A stretch of DNA of 64,000 nucleotides. It comes from Rhea pennata. Its lineage: Eukaryota > Chordata > Aves > Rheiformes > Rheidae. The notes under the pieces were generated by a model, which saw only the letters and a program-made list of their open reading frames with translations, had not been told where the DNA came from and ran no database searches. Both the position numbers and the translations under genes were made by a program. The DNA lies in contig NC_084702.1 of the NCBI RefSeq assembly GCF_028389875.1, positions 68,173,582 through 68,237,581 of the forward strand, read 5' to 3'. How positions within the stretch are numbered: the stretch's first letter is position 1; the number at the start of each line of letters is the position of its first letter. Shown here one piece after another: positions 38,201-53,200 of the stretch.

Positions 38201-41200
38201 GGGGTCTTTCTTCAGTCACTGGCTTACTAATTACAGAAGTTTTCTATTTCTACTAGGTGATTTTGGATTTAGTGAGAGTGATGATCTCAAAATATGTTTG
38301 ATGTTGCAGATAATCTGTTTAGATTATGTGAAGAAGGTAACCACTTCTTGCTGCCAGAGGCACTTCAGTGAGAGAACAATTTATCAATACTATAATTCTT
38401 ACTTTATGAAGATTAGTTGTTTGTTGTGTGGCTGTTAGCAAAATAAGTTCTTACAATGTCATTGTCATACCTCTGCAGATATTTCTCATTTGAGAAAAAG
38501 AGGAATTTGGATCAAGAAATGAATGAAATGTTTGGTGTTTAATCGTTTCTCCCTTTAAAAGCCATAGCTCTAACACACGTTTTCAACTCTAGTCTTCAGT
38601 GCTACATAAAAACTAGAACAATACCTAGTCTTTCTCCTCAGAATCTTGTGATTAAAGTGGAGGCCTTTCCATATATTCCAGATACACTTAGATTTTATAC
38701 AGGCTTCTACAGTTGCTTCAGGAAGTTGTCCCTTAACGTGTATCACTCATTTCATTATACATCTTACCAGTTTTTAAAAAGATATTCATAATGGTGAATT
38801 TGGAACCCTGATTAAATTACTGGGTTTTTTTGTTTGGTTGGGTTTTTTTTTTGTTTGTTTGTTTTTTGTTTTTTTTTTTAATCAAGGATTATTTAGGTAA
38901 TTGCCAAGATTCTTTACATTTAATTGGCATGTAGCATTAAACTTTACATAAGTCTTGGTTGAAAACTTAGTTGCCTTGAATGCAAAGATATTCTTTTTTC
39001 CATACTGTTTCTAATGTACATCCAAATTCATATTAGAGAACTGAACTAGGATGACGTCTTGGAAAAAAAGCAGTTGCCTCTCTTTTTAGGAAATCTTAAC
39101 TAATGTTAAAAGCACTAAGAAGAGTAGCTATTTTTGATGCATCAGTGGCTTCACTTGCCAAGCCTTATCGTATGGGGTAATAGCAATGTGAGCAGGAGCT
39201 GAGGCAAGGCATCAGAGTGTGAACCTAAGCAGGAGGCAGGGAGGAGAGCAGCTGTGGACATAACAGGTGTCAGGAGCAGAATGAGAGTGAAAGATGTGGG
39301 GGAAATGATAGAAAGGTCTGTAATCACTAGAGTTGACTCCTTTTAGAAGTAAAAGTATTTTCCCCTAATTTCCTTTGGTATTATGTATGCATCTTTGAAA
39401 CCAAGTATCAAAGTGCATGTTTCCATTCTGCTTCAGTGACAGGTCCGTGTAGAAGATGGCACCGTTCTGCAGCTGCTTACTCCTTTTGCTCAAAGGGTAG
39501 AGAACTGTCATGTGGAATTAAGGTTCTGATACTTTGGATGACCCGTGTGGTGGGTCAGAATGGTGCTATCTGATAGAATGTTTAGAATTTGTTTAAAACA
39601 CCTTGAAACTTTGCATGTGAAGTTACATTACAATAACATTAGCATTGTAAGGCCAGGCACCTTGAACTTAGTCCGCTCATATGTATTTACTGTTGAAGTC
39701 TAACCATGCATTTGCATGCTGCTTTTCTGCCAGGCTGTGCTTTGCTTGGCACAAGGATAATACTTTTGGGAGTTACTTGGGATTGTTTAGTGAAGGAGTT
39801 TGCAGAACTTACAGCTCCGTGAATAAAAAGAAGTTTGAAAGAACTGTAGTGAATAAGGCAAGAAGGACTGATTCTTTTATACAAGCCAGTTTTTCAGAAT
39901 GGCAGTTTTCCTGCCCTTTTCATAATATGTAGTCCTACATGTTGCTGAATAAGGCACATGTACATTTTTGTAGATCATCACACGTGTTTCTCATATTTTG
40001 GAGTCTTACTTTACAGAAGGGCTGAATATTCATAGCTGAATCTGAGGTCGTACAGTTCTGTTCTGGACTCACTTGGGGAAAAATAGGCTCTAGATGTCTC
40101 AGACCGAACAGTGCAAGTTAGCAGTGTTGGTGTAATGTGTGTCCAATTGCCCCATGTGAAAATGAGAGTAGTAATACAAGTTTCTTTCAATCAAATATTT
40201 TAAAGGTAGAAGCAGTATTCTTTAAAAACATCGAAGTCACTAAAAACTAAGTGCTTTGGGAGCAGGTGTCAATATTAGAAAAAAAGGAATCAGAAGACAA
40301 AAAAAAACATGTGGACAGTATTATATTCAGTTTAGGAATTGGTAGGCATGCAGTAAATAACATGTAAACACTGAATGAAAAAAATGCTTAATAACGGCTG
40401 TTGAATTATATTTATTTGTTTCATCTAAGGTATGTTGGGTTCTGCAGAAATGAGTGCAATGTGCTATTTAACTATAATTAAAAGTTACTGGAATGGATTT
40501 GCAGAAGGTTCCTGTATAGTTACTAAATGCTGTGATTTTTTTTTTTTTTTTTTAACTTTAAAGTACATGATTTGACAACTTTGCTGCTTTTGCACAAGGA
40601 TTTGGGGGGTTATGGTGTTTGGGTCTTTTTTTTCTTTTTTAAAACAAGCTTACATTTTTTTTCTTTCCTTTTAGGTTCCCCCTTGACTATTGATAGTCCA
40701 TATCCTAATCCTAGTTTTTTGACAACACCTGGACAAGGTAACTACTACTTTTCCTCTGCTAAAGGAATGGAGGATTTTTTCATATAGGCTTTTTTATTTA
40801 TATCCAAAATAATCAGAGTAATGTTTGCCTTCGATTATCCTAGGTTTACAACCTCCTAGCATGTCAACCCCCGTGTTTCCTTCTGGGAATTCCATGTCTC
40901 ATCCTGGTACATCCGTTAGTGGTATGATGGGTCCAGAGATAGTATTTTCTGGAAGGCACAATGGCATCTGCATATACTTTGCCCGGATTATAGGGTGAGT
41001 TGTACATGTACGAAGGAATTACATCGCTCAATTTGCGTCATAGCTTTTCTGTGAATTCTGTCTTAATAATGCTTGAAATCGAGTAATAAAGTATATTTCC
41101 TTTCTTCTGCGTTAATGAAGTTCCTGTTGATGATAATATGTTTTCTTTACAACTCTGCTAATATTACATCCTGTGAATAGGATAGGAAAGTTACTTAAAA

Positions 41201-44200
41201 ATTGATCCTGTAATTAGGTGTACACAGCTCTTAAAAACTGCTTTTTTATATTTCAGTCCTATAGCAAGTTCTTTGTTTCCAATTCCTATTCAAAGTTGAA
41301 ACATAACTGAAGAAGGACTTACAGGGTCAAACCCCTGTCTTAAAAGGCATTTCAGCTAAGAAGCTTTGAATAAAATGTTCAGGTCAGAGCAATGAAGTCA
41401 GACTAAAGAAGATCTGACACTTTGCTCTTGGGCCATGTGTTACTAGACTTCCAGTCGAGAACAGGGTTCTGTGTATGCTGGTTGACTCCGTATGCTGACT
41501 GGAAAATAAATACTTGTTTTGACATTTGTGTGCCTATGTTGGGAGGTTAGCATTGACTCATATATAAAATATTTGAGAACATAAAGTATGGTTTGATTAA
41601 AGCTCTAAATTTGAAATTTTGTTAATATTCTATACCTGTGCCATTCAGAAATATGTCATGCTAATGTTTATGTTGGTTTTTTGAATGACTAATTTTTGTC
41701 CAAAATAAATCCTTATGTTAGAGATCCTAAAGTTAAAAACATTGCTAATTTTTTCTAAGAAATTGTATGTAAAAGACTTGCAAAAATAGTCACTTAGTTT
41801 ATTTGACTTTTAACACAGTACTGTTTTATGTTGCAGAAATATTTGGGATGGCAGCATAGTTGTGGAGAGAGTTTTCAAAAGTGGCAATAGAGAAGTTGTT
41901 GCAGTAAGTAAAAAATGTTGGTTTTGTTTTTTAATTTCTCCACAGTATCTCCCTCAAGCCCTGTTACACTACTTTTCCCAATAATAAACTGATAAGGAAA
42001 AAACCCATAATCATAATTTGAATGTTTTCTTGATTGTATTTAAGTGCTGCATTCTTAACTTAATCAAGGAGTAGTTCTAGGTCGTGAAATCTTCTTAAGT
42101 TATTATTTTGAATGTTATTTCTAAGAAATCTAACTGTAATTTAATATTTATGTTATCAGTTGGCAATGGTGAATTTTTTCAGTGTTTAGTGATGTTACTG
42201 ATCCTTCATTTCTACATACCCACTCCTGTCAAAGCCTAAAATGCTTTAGTGGATTAGGATAAACATTGAAGTTTTATAAGGACAGCAAATAATTTTCCAG
42301 CATCTTCCTGACTAACATATATGCATTTCACTTTTACCTGTGATCTGAACAAAATGTCTTCTGAGTTTGGATATTAGTCGAATCCTGAAGTGAGTAATTT
42401 CAGCAATGCAAAGTAACTTTTAGCTAAGCTTTCCTTCTCATGTTGTAAAGTAACTCTGGGAAAACTCTGGAAGTCTCTGACAGTTATGCTCTGTATGTTA
42501 ACCATGCTCAATCCTTATTGTGCTCTTGAGTTGGAAGTAGTGAAACATAAGTGATTTGGTTATCAGAGGGTCAATAGAAAGTGCTCTATTCTGATATCAC
42601 CATGTATCTTCAGAGGACTGCATGTGTTTAAGGTCCCTTCCCCAGTGGGCTTTGAATAATCAAAGTGGTGTTCTAGTGATATTATTACTATTAAGCCATT
42701 TATTTGTAGTGCCCTTTTTGCTTTTTTCTTTCTGGTGATTTTACCTTAAATTTGTAACCTTTCTATGAAGAAGTTGTTTTCTGTTGTAGGTGGAAAGCAG
42801 CGTTCCATCCCATGTGCTGGAATGTATACTACAAGAACTAAAAGGATTACAAGAATTTCTGGATAGAAATGCACAGTTTGCTACAGTAGGAGCCCTTGGA
42901 AATCCAAGGTATTATTGATTGTGTTAAATTTAGAAATGATGTTTAATGTCCATCTTTTGAAAAATAGACCTGTGTGTATTTGTGGTCACTGAGTTGCGAG
43001 TTGTGTATGATCTCCAGCTTGAACTATTCGACTACTAAAACTGAGGTATTAGACTTCATCTTTAAAATATTCAATATTTTTAATCATATTACTATCTCTC
43101 TCTATTTTGGAATTACAGTTTCAGCACACCAGCAAATCTTCAGCAGAGGCTCCTGGGTTTTATGCGACCTGATGGTGGAAGTTCTCAGCAAGTGCAACAA
43201 GAACTTCAGCGGAAATTTCATGGTATGCTAGTACCTTTGAACAGGAGGTGTCAGGGAATAGTGCATCCAGATGTTGAATACCCTCACTTTTCTGATTAAA
43301 AACCCTAAATACTGCAAATTTGGCATTTGCCAATACTCAGAAATTAGTTCTTCAGAAAGAGCACTATGAACTGCTAACATCTTTTTCTTTCATACTATTC
43401 TGTCAGGATCACTGTTTCTGCAGTGACACTGATTTGAAGAAGTTATTTACTTGTAACTGTACTGGAGATGAAGTATGAAATGAAAGCTCAAATCTAGAGA
43501 GAAGAGTATTCCAGTCTTTTAAAGTGTAGAAAGTGACCAAAAATGGGGTTAGAACTGCTCTTTCTAAAAGCAGACACAAGTAATCAAACAAGAAGGGAAC
43601 ATGTGTTTATTTTTATTTATTCTGTATTTATAACAAATACATTTATAATAAATATTCATGATAAATGCATGCCTTTAGTCAAAATTTAAGTCTAATTATG
43701 TAAATTAAATGTGCTCACGTGAAGCCATATTTCTTTTTCAGAAAGGGTTGCTTCTGTGTTACATGGAATTCTTTTGGGGAAAAGCTAACATGGCAGATTC
43801 CTCCAAAGAGAGACAGACAGCACTATTCAAGAGTAGAGGAGAAAATAAATCATTAAAAAATAAAAATGTTTTTGTAAAATCTCAGACAAGTTATCGTCAA
43901 CTTATGTATAACAATAATTAACATTATGTAGAACATAGTTAGTTATTGGCAATGTATTCGCTTTTCCAGCTGAGGCACAACTAACTGAGAAGACCTCCCT
44001 TCAAGGCATCCAGCAGCTTGTTCGCAAAACTTGCCAGGCGTTAGCATTGTGGAAATTGCTGTGTGAGCACCAGTTCAATGTTGTTGTAGGTGAGCTTCAG
44101 AAGGTACGATATGAATCATCTGTTTTATGTTTGCTCATATTTAGCAGGTCTGAATTTCTTTTGCTGCTTAGGTATTTTCTAGGGGGCATTAGTTCAATTT

Positions 44201-47200
44201 ATTGAGAAGTGTATTACAAATTTTAAATTGCATACAGGTTTTTTTTTTTTCCTCAGATTGCATATATTTATTTTTAAAAGAGTCTAAAATATAGTGTTGA
44301 TCTTGTCACCCAATTTTAGCAAATGGGAAATGTTACTAATGATGGATTTAATCTTACTGACAGCTAAAAATGAATTTGTTTTATAAACCACTGTGTTTTG
44401 TATCATTTTGAGCCCGTTCTGCAAAGTGCATACTGATAAGAACAGAAGAATGTCATCCGGCCTAGAGCAATCTGCTCTGTACCGTAGTGTTTGTAGCAAT
44501 AGAGTAGCACAGAGACTTTGAATCCTTGCACTTTTGCATAAGCAGGGGCCCAAAATGTCAGAAAGGAAATTTATGGAACTATGGGTGCTACTACTGTGTA
44601 CTCTCCGCTAGTGCTGAATTAGCGGTCAGTCCTGGAAGAATCTGTACATTTGAATATCAAGCATTTTGTGCTAGAAGAGAGGAGAAATGATTATTTAAAA
44701 AGCTGTATTCTTTGTTGCTAGAAAGAGCAATTCTTCATAAATGCACAGAAGTTGGATCTCTTCACATCCTCACTTCAGGGAATTTCTAGCACAGGCAGCC
44801 TTTCTGTTGTGTTGGACAACAGTGAACTAAATGAATAGAACCTTTTCCTTTCATTGCAGTAGCTGTAGGGCTTCTGTAATATTTTCGTGCTAAGGTGCTG
44901 GTCATCCATAAACACTACAGGCAACTCCATGTGTACTAATATTATCCTAATAGTTTAGAAAACACGAATAACCGTCAATGTAACATAACATAGAAAAGCA
45001 GAAGAGTGCAAACACGATAAACTTCTTTTAAATCAACTCTTTTTCTATATCTGTCTTGTGTTCATATGTAACCGTACTGAGATGGTTCCTATTATTATGC
45101 AATTAGTATGTCGTAGTATTAATGTATTCATCCTGACAGTACCCTGTGAAATAGGGAGGAAATACTAATCCCATTTTTATATATAAAGAACAGGAGCAAA
45201 AGTGACACCTAGAGAAGGCCACAGAGGAAGTTGTATAGAGTTCCCACTGGCGTTTGGTATCCCAGGGTCTAGTGCCTTAACTGACAGGTTATTCTCTAGT
45301 ATTTTCATTTCACTATTTAACATGTATTTAAAGTAATGTATTTCTGTGCTGTGTGTTTCAGTCACTGACATTTTGTAAGTTTAATTTACACAGTTAACTT
45401 TACTGCTGTAATATTTTTAACTTTCCCAATAAAGCAACAACTTCAGTAAACTGATTTTGTCTGTCCTTAGGAACTTCAAGAACATCTAAAGATTACTGCT
45501 TTCAAGGACTTGGTAATTAGAGACCGAGAGTTGACTGGAGCACTCATTGCTTCCCTCATAAACTGTTATATTAAAGATAACGCTGCTGTGGATGGCATCA
45601 GTGCCCATTTGCAAGATATTTGTCCTCTTCTCTATAGCACTGATGATGCTGTCTGTTCCAAGGTAAGAGCACCTGCAGGTTTTACAGTGACAAAGTGCAG
45701 CATTAGAATACATTCAGATGAGATAACTTGGGCAGCTTGTAAATCGCTATGTTCAAGGGGTCTCATGGGCATGAGAACTAACAAAGGCTGGTCTGCTACA
45801 TATTTGTATCTTGTAGTTGATTAATTCTGAAGATGATGTGAGCTCTGATTTATGGCTTTTGCAGTGGTTTGGAGTGTTTATAAAGAATCTATCTCCAATG
45901 CAATGTCTAATAAAACAACGCATCTGCCTGACATTGATAAAATGTGATCTCAGCACAGCCTTTCATCAGCATGGTCTTTTGTTTTCTACCCATTGCCTGT
46001 TTGCATGGAATCTGTAGGAACATAATCGTCTTCAAGAACTTTACTTTTTGAAAATGTTCAGATAAATTTGATAAAAGGTGAGGGGAGAACAGGGAAAAGA
46101 CAAATGTGCAGCAATTTGTTGTTTAAGACTTGTCTTCACAAGAATCCAAACTAGAAAGCCCTTCTCTCTACTGTGCTTGTACACTCTTTCTGCTGAAAAC
46201 ATGATATTATCAAATGACAAGATCAAATGTTTTGAGATGATGATGTTTGTATTTTTCAGCTTTGAAGTTTGTGAGATGATGAGTTGTTATGCCAGCAGTA
46301 TTTGTGATCTGTTAGTGCTGCATTCATGTGAACGATCTCTATTTCCTGTTGTTTGTCTATAGGCAAATGAACTTCTTCAGCGGTCTCGACAGGCACAAAG
46401 CAAAGTGGAAAAAGAGAAGATGCTAAAAGAGTCACTTAAAGAGTACCAGAAGATTAGCAATCAGTTAGACCTTGCTAATGTTTGTGCACAATACAGGCAA
46501 GGTAAGAGACTATCAGTGGTGGTATTCTGCTAAATAGTTCTGTGATATCTTTTCATACCATCTTGTTTTGTTTGTTTTGTTTTTTGTTTTGTTCACTTTC
46601 AATTCTTTTTTTTAGTGATCTTTTGCCATAAATAGTTTTTAATTACTCTCAATAACAATATCATTTTCTTCTTATTTAAATCCTTTCTAGATTTCACCAG
46701 CAAATTAAAAAGCATTTTTTCTGTATAGAGCTATTCTGATCCCCTTTATTCTGTGTAGTCTCCATTTTTTCAGATATGTGGTAAAAATGTATTTAGCAAA
46801 ACACTTGAGCTGTGTGCAAGCAGAGTAGTAGATGACTGTGCTCTTTTGAATGAGATTTTATGCCAAGCATGCTGTTTGATGGTTCTAAGTCACTGTTTTG
46901 GATAGAGGAAGCTAATGCATGTTTTAACTGTAGATATAAATGTTGCATGAGTTAAGATTTCAGCCTGTGTTCTTCAAGTATGTAACTTCAGACTTAACCC
47001 TACAGGCTAGACACAGGTATAAATCTTCATAAGATAGAGACTAGAGGAACTAATGTTCATTTTCCTTGGCTGTTAACATGGGAAGTATTAGATGTCACTT
47101 GCCATTTTGTCATAGATTTAATACAATAATGACCATGTTTTTATTTCTAGTGCGTTTCTATGAGGGAGTAGTAGAACTCTCTCTTACTGCTGCTGAGAAG

Positions 47201-50200
47201 AAAGATCCCCAAGGTCTTGGCCTGCATTTCTACAAAAATGGAGAACCAGAAGAGGATGTTGTTGGGCTCCAAGCTTTTCAAGAGAGGCAAGTTTTCAGAA
47301 TGCCTTGTTAGTATTACTTAAAGAAACTGAAAAGTAGTCCACATGCTTGTCCCCAATGTGCAATCATTGATTATTGTTAATACTGCACCAGCTTCATTTG
47401 GAACAAAGCATAAACTGATGTTAGAACCACAGATGCAGAAAACATTATGATGTGAACATTACAGAGATAAAATCAGTTTAAATTTGTAAACAAACTCAGC
47501 AAGAAGAAAATTTCCCACAAACAATTAAACCCCCTCAAATAAATGGAAAGAAAAAAATTATTTGGTAAGTATTGAATTACATGTCATGCTTAAGAAGTGT
47601 TTGTTAGAAAAATGATCCAGAACAAACTAAATAGTATCAACTAGCTAACAATGATTTATGTATTTTTATTTCAGTACTTATGTTTCAAAATGCATACAAT
47701 AATAGAGTTTGACAAAAGTATTTCATACGTGGTTGCAATGTAAATTGTGAGGCTTTTATTTTCTTTTTGCACTATTTGCAGACTAAACAGCTACAAGTGT
47801 ATCACTGACACCCTTCAGGAGTTAGTGAATCAGAGTAAAGCTGCTCCTCAGTCTCCCAGTGTACCCAAAAAGCCAGGTCCTCCACTGCTATCCTCTGACC
47901 CCAACATGTTAAGCAATGAAGAAGCAGGACATCATGTAAGAAACTTGCAAAAAAAAATATATATATATATGACTGCACTCAGAAAATGTTATGATTTGAG
48001 GGCTGTGAATTTATTATTAAAAAAGAATAGTTTGACAAAGTCGATAAAAGTCAAGATTTGGCATAAATTGATTTCTGTATGTAAGGAGTGTTCATTAAAA
48101 ATGATTATATGCAAATAACATACAAATAATATGTGAACATAAATATCGCTATATACATATTCAGTGTTTGGTAGCTCAAAAATGAGAGCAGTGAGCTATC
48201 TGTGAAATGTGACCATTTCTGGAGTAACAGCTTTGGGCTTTTCTTCCCTTAGTTTGAACAAATGCTAAAGCTGGCTCAACGTTCAACAGATGAACTGTTT
48301 AGTATTGCACTTTACAACTGGTTGATACAAGTTGATTTGGCTGACAAACTGCTACAGGTGAGGTCATGTCTATTCAAGGAAATAATTTCTTGGATGCTTC
48401 CATTGGGATAGAAGAGTTAATTATAAAAATGCTGTTGCTTTAAAAGGAGGAGAGAGCAAGAATATAAATGTTGTTTTTACAACCTTTGCAGGTGACTGCT
48501 CCCTTTTTGGAACCCTACCTTGTGCGGATGACTAAGATTGACCAAAACAAAGTCCGTTATATGGATTTACTGTGGAGATACTTTGAAAAGAACAGAAATT
48601 TTAGTAATGCAGCCAGAGTCTTGGCTAAATTGGCTGACCTGCATAGGTATGGATCGTGTTATTTGTTGCTCATATTGAGGTAATGGAAAAATAAAACAAA
48701 ATTAAAACCTGCTGTGTAGATATTTTTAAGAAAAGACAAGGATAAAGACCAAGGACAAGAAATGGCCAATGCCCAAGAACATTTCCTAAAAGATTTTTAA
48801 ATGAATACAGCATGTTTGCTCTTAATCTAGGGAATTACTGAAAAAATGAAGTGTCTATTTTATGTATTATACAACAGGAAATATATTGCAAGCTAATATA
48901 ACTACAGAATATTAAGTGGTCATTTCTTGCATAGAATTTTTAATGATACAATAGTGTAACTGCAGAGCAGCGAGTTGAGAAATATATTAGAATTGGGCCT
49001 GTACAAAGAAGGGTTACATGGCTTGGGTAATGTCTTGCATCATTCAGTAGAATCAGAAGTCATGAATGCTAATTCCCATGGTTAAGTTAGAGTATGACTA
49101 ACCATCAAATAATTATACAAGGTACCCATTTTATACTTCAAATATTTCTTCTGCAGCACAGAAATTTCTCTTCAGCAGCGTCTTGAATACATTGCACGTG
49201 CCATTTTGAGTGCGAAGAGTTCCACTGCCATATGCTCTATAGCTGCAGATGGTGAATTCTTACATGAACTAGAAGAGAAAATGGAAGTAAGAGAAAATAT
49301 TTATCTCATCTACAATACAAATATATTTGCTTAGTTTCATTGGAACGTGGCATCTTTATTACAAATTCTTGAGAAACAGTCTTCTGTGCCTTCTTCCTAA
49401 GGTGGTCAAATTATGCAGTTGAGAAGAGACTCTGAGGTTTAATAAAGTAACTTTTCTACATTTAATTATGTTGAAATTAATTTTGTATATATTTTTAAGC
49501 TTTGATTTTAAATTAATCCAATCTTGAAAATGTTGTTTTAAACAAGGTTGCAAGGATTCAGCTTCAAATACAAGAAACATTACAGCGTCAGTATTCCCAT
49601 CATTCTTCGGTGCAAGAAGCAATTTCCCAGCTTGATGCAGAGCTGATGGATATAACCAAGGTCTGGTTAGGAATTTCTCTACATTAAATATGAAGTTATC
49701 ACATGTTTGGAGGCTGGAGAGGGAAACTTTGCAAAGAATGATCTTTGTTTTTATTAGAAAAAGTAATAGACAGTTCATCATTCCTGGTCTCAGAATGTCT
49801 GCATGTTACCCTAGACTGTCTTTCTCTGTTCTTTGATGTTCATTCTTTCTTTAGTATTTTGATTTCTTCCATGTGTTTATCATCTTCATGAAGTTAATGG
49901 CTAGCTTTTGTGATTTATTGGCATATTGTGTTAGAAAATTGCCAGTCTTGATTAGAAGTTCATATAACATCGTATTTGAGATGTGAAACAAAACATATTC
50001 AATAAAAATGATTTTCACGTAGTATTTGACAACAATTACCTACGTTACACCTTTTAGTCTGCTAGATACCCTACAAAATAAAATTTATTTTTAAAAATTT
50101 CCTTTCTACCCTTCATGAAATCTCAAATCTAGTCACTTTTCTTTCAGCTGTATGGAGAATTTGCTGATCCTTTTAAGCTCTCTGAGTGTAAGCTTGCAAT

Positions 50201-53200
50201 TATACACTGTGCAGGCCATTCTGATCCTATCTTGGTGCAAACTCTCTGGCAAGAAATCATCGAAAAAGGTAGGTCTTAACGGACTAAAAGAGTTCAAACT
50301 ATAAGGATAAGAAAATGATATATTTAAGGCTTTTGAGACTGATTGTGTTGTGCTACTGTTATTCTAGCCAAATGGGATGTATGTTTTCTTGAAATTCTGT
50401 AATAAATTGGTAAAATTGGTTAACTATTATTTCATTAATGTTTATGTTATTGGCTTTGGTGCCTAAAGGTCAGAAAAGTGTATTATTTGTACATATATGT
50501 TAGAGCATGTATTAGGAAATTCTATTGTGTTAAATCTATCTTGACAAAGACTAAGGGTCTTTAGGGAATTTTAACATTTTTTGTAATGTGGCCAGCTTGA
50601 CAACAGTAGAAACCTAAGGTTTTTATCCACCTACAGAGAACAGGCACTACTGGGCACAGCTCTACAAGCACTTAGCTCTGCTAGTCTGCCTCACCCTTTA
50701 CCATGAGTGGGTAATTCATTCTCTTCTCTTAGTTTTTTCTGGCTTTGTGCTGGAGGCTGACAGTGTGCAAGCAACGGTGATAGTGATTTTAGGGATAAGC
50801 TCTGTGGTAGTGTGATTTGCAGCTCATTTGTTTGTTTTAGTAGCCTTGCACAGAACTTAAACCTGTGAATAGATGTGCATTCCTATCAGAGAGAAAAGTA
50901 TTTTCACTTCCATATGATGACTTTGCATTAACAGAGTATCATAAGATTTTCTTAAGGTGCTAGTGACAAATGTAAATAACACAATGTGTAATTGTGTATA
51001 ACATTTTTTCTGAAATTCTCTCTTCTTTATGATTTCTCTTTCAGAGTTAAGTGACAGCGTGTCTCTGAATCCTGCTGACAGAATGCAAGCACTTAGTCTA
51101 AAGATGGTGTTGCTCGGAAAGATATATGCTGGCACACCTCGTTATTTTCCTTTAGGCAAGTGATTTAGCACTGTATAGTGAATAAGTATGTACATTATAT
51201 GAATGGGTCTTGGTTTTTGAGCTGCATTTAAAAGGTTCCAACCTAAGAAGTGTTTCAGTCTTTATCTTTTATCTAAGGAAAGACTATTGATAATTTTGTT
51301 TCCTCCAGTGCTTGTGATACATAATTACTTCAGTTATTTGTTAAATTTTTCACTGTAGCTCTAGCATAAATTATTTTAACCATCATCAGTAGTAAGAAAG
51401 TTATTCCTGAGAGCAGCTTTTCCTTTTTGTCTAAGAAATTAAGAACAAAAGCATTATGATATTTGCTCATAATTACAGTGACTTTGACAAGGGACTGAAG
51501 ACAGGGAGGTTGGGGGAGAAAAAAGTCTACAAAACCATTATGGTTTTTATAGGTGCAATTTTTCCTAGAATTTTTCTAGGCACTTATCCAGAGCTTACAG
51601 TTTTTCATCCAAATGGCAAGTAAATGAAGTTTAGAAGGCAGCAATGGTTGCTTTTGGACAGCTATGCAGACTACAGTTTAGAAAGTAGTAATACATGTGT
51701 GTATTAAAGTACAAAGTAACAATGCATTTTTATGCCTACATGTAACAAGACTGTAGGCAACCACCTTCATCTTCTGTCTGCCTACTGAATTATCTGCTAT
51801 CTGCAGAGGTGGATTCTTAAAGCATGAGGTGGCCTAGAAGAAGTGTTGAGTGCTCAGTCTGAGTAATCTGTCATAAATTGCTAATAATTTAAAACCACTT
51901 TTGGAGGTAGCTACATTTTACATACCCTTTCCTCCCCACAAATTGGGGGTAACTGTTACCTGAAAACTGTTGTATCTGCTTCAAAGGTGAAAGGTACCAA
52001 CAGTGTGGAAGACACAAATCAAACTTGGGGCTAGTAAATCACTGTCAGCTACTTTTCTTTATGCCTGTCTTTCTCTTTTCCTCCAGATTTTATAGTGCAG
52101 TTTCTGGAGCAGCAAGTTTGCACTTTGAACTGGGATGTAGGCTTTGTAACATACACCATGCAGGAAATAGGAGTGCCATTGCCAAGGCTGCTTGAAGTAT
52201 ACGACCAGTTGTTTAAAGCACGGGTAAGGAAAATAGCTCTAAAATAAAATTTTATTTGCAACTACCATCCAAGTCTTAATTTGGCAGGAAACTTAAAATA
52301 ATGAGCAGTGGAATATGTCAAAGTATCAACTTCATAGCTTTCATTGACTTTTTTTTTCTTTTTTTTTTTAATCAAAGACTCAAGAGTCTTTGCTTTGAAT
52401 CTTTAACACTGCTTTTTCTTCTGTTGATTTATTCACTTTAATTCTAAAATATGTGGAAAATGTTTTAAATTTTGGTGATCCTATTATTTAACCTAAAGCT
52501 GATTTCTTCCCTTTCATTAAAGTTAGGATTAAGCAGGAATTGTTATACGTCAGAAGGAACAGCAAATCCTCCTATTTATGATAAAAATTGTTAAATTACT
52601 GCATCTTCTAATCTATTGATGCAATTAGCATGAAGAATAAGAATTCATATTTTATACTTTTTGGTATGACGAAGATTTGACTTTTTTTCCCATCCAGATT
52701 CTTTACAATGTGTATTCAGAACTTTTTGCAAAGTCTGTTACCTGAGAGACTATTAGGCAGTGGAAGACTGAGCTGAATACATTTATCTTTTAGTACTCAA
52801 AACTGATGTATAAATATATAGTAAGTTAGAATTCCCACTTCTATTAAATTCTTGTTAGAATGAACAAGTAATTGCATACAATTTGTATGCGACGGTCAAT
52901 ACCATGTACATTTCTGAATTATCTCCTCAATATGTACCCCCTAAATCTGTTGAAATCTCTCTGTTTTGTTTGTTTGTTTGTTTGTTTTTAGGACCCGTAT
53001 TGGAACAGAATAAAAAAGCCTTTACACCTTTTAGAGTGTATTCATGTATTATTATCAGGATATGTACATGATCCAAGCAGAGTACTTCACTTTGAGAGGT
53101 AACTAGATCCTAATGAAGCGTACTGTAAAACATACAAAAGTATTCTAAAGTAGTGCACTTCAGCAACCCTCAAAGTTTTCTTTTCTTTTGAGTGAATTTA

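Noticed and set aside
49359-49781. 140-codon minus-strand frame over NUP155 exon 30
   Set aside because: Antisense shadow of exon 30 and its flanking introns.
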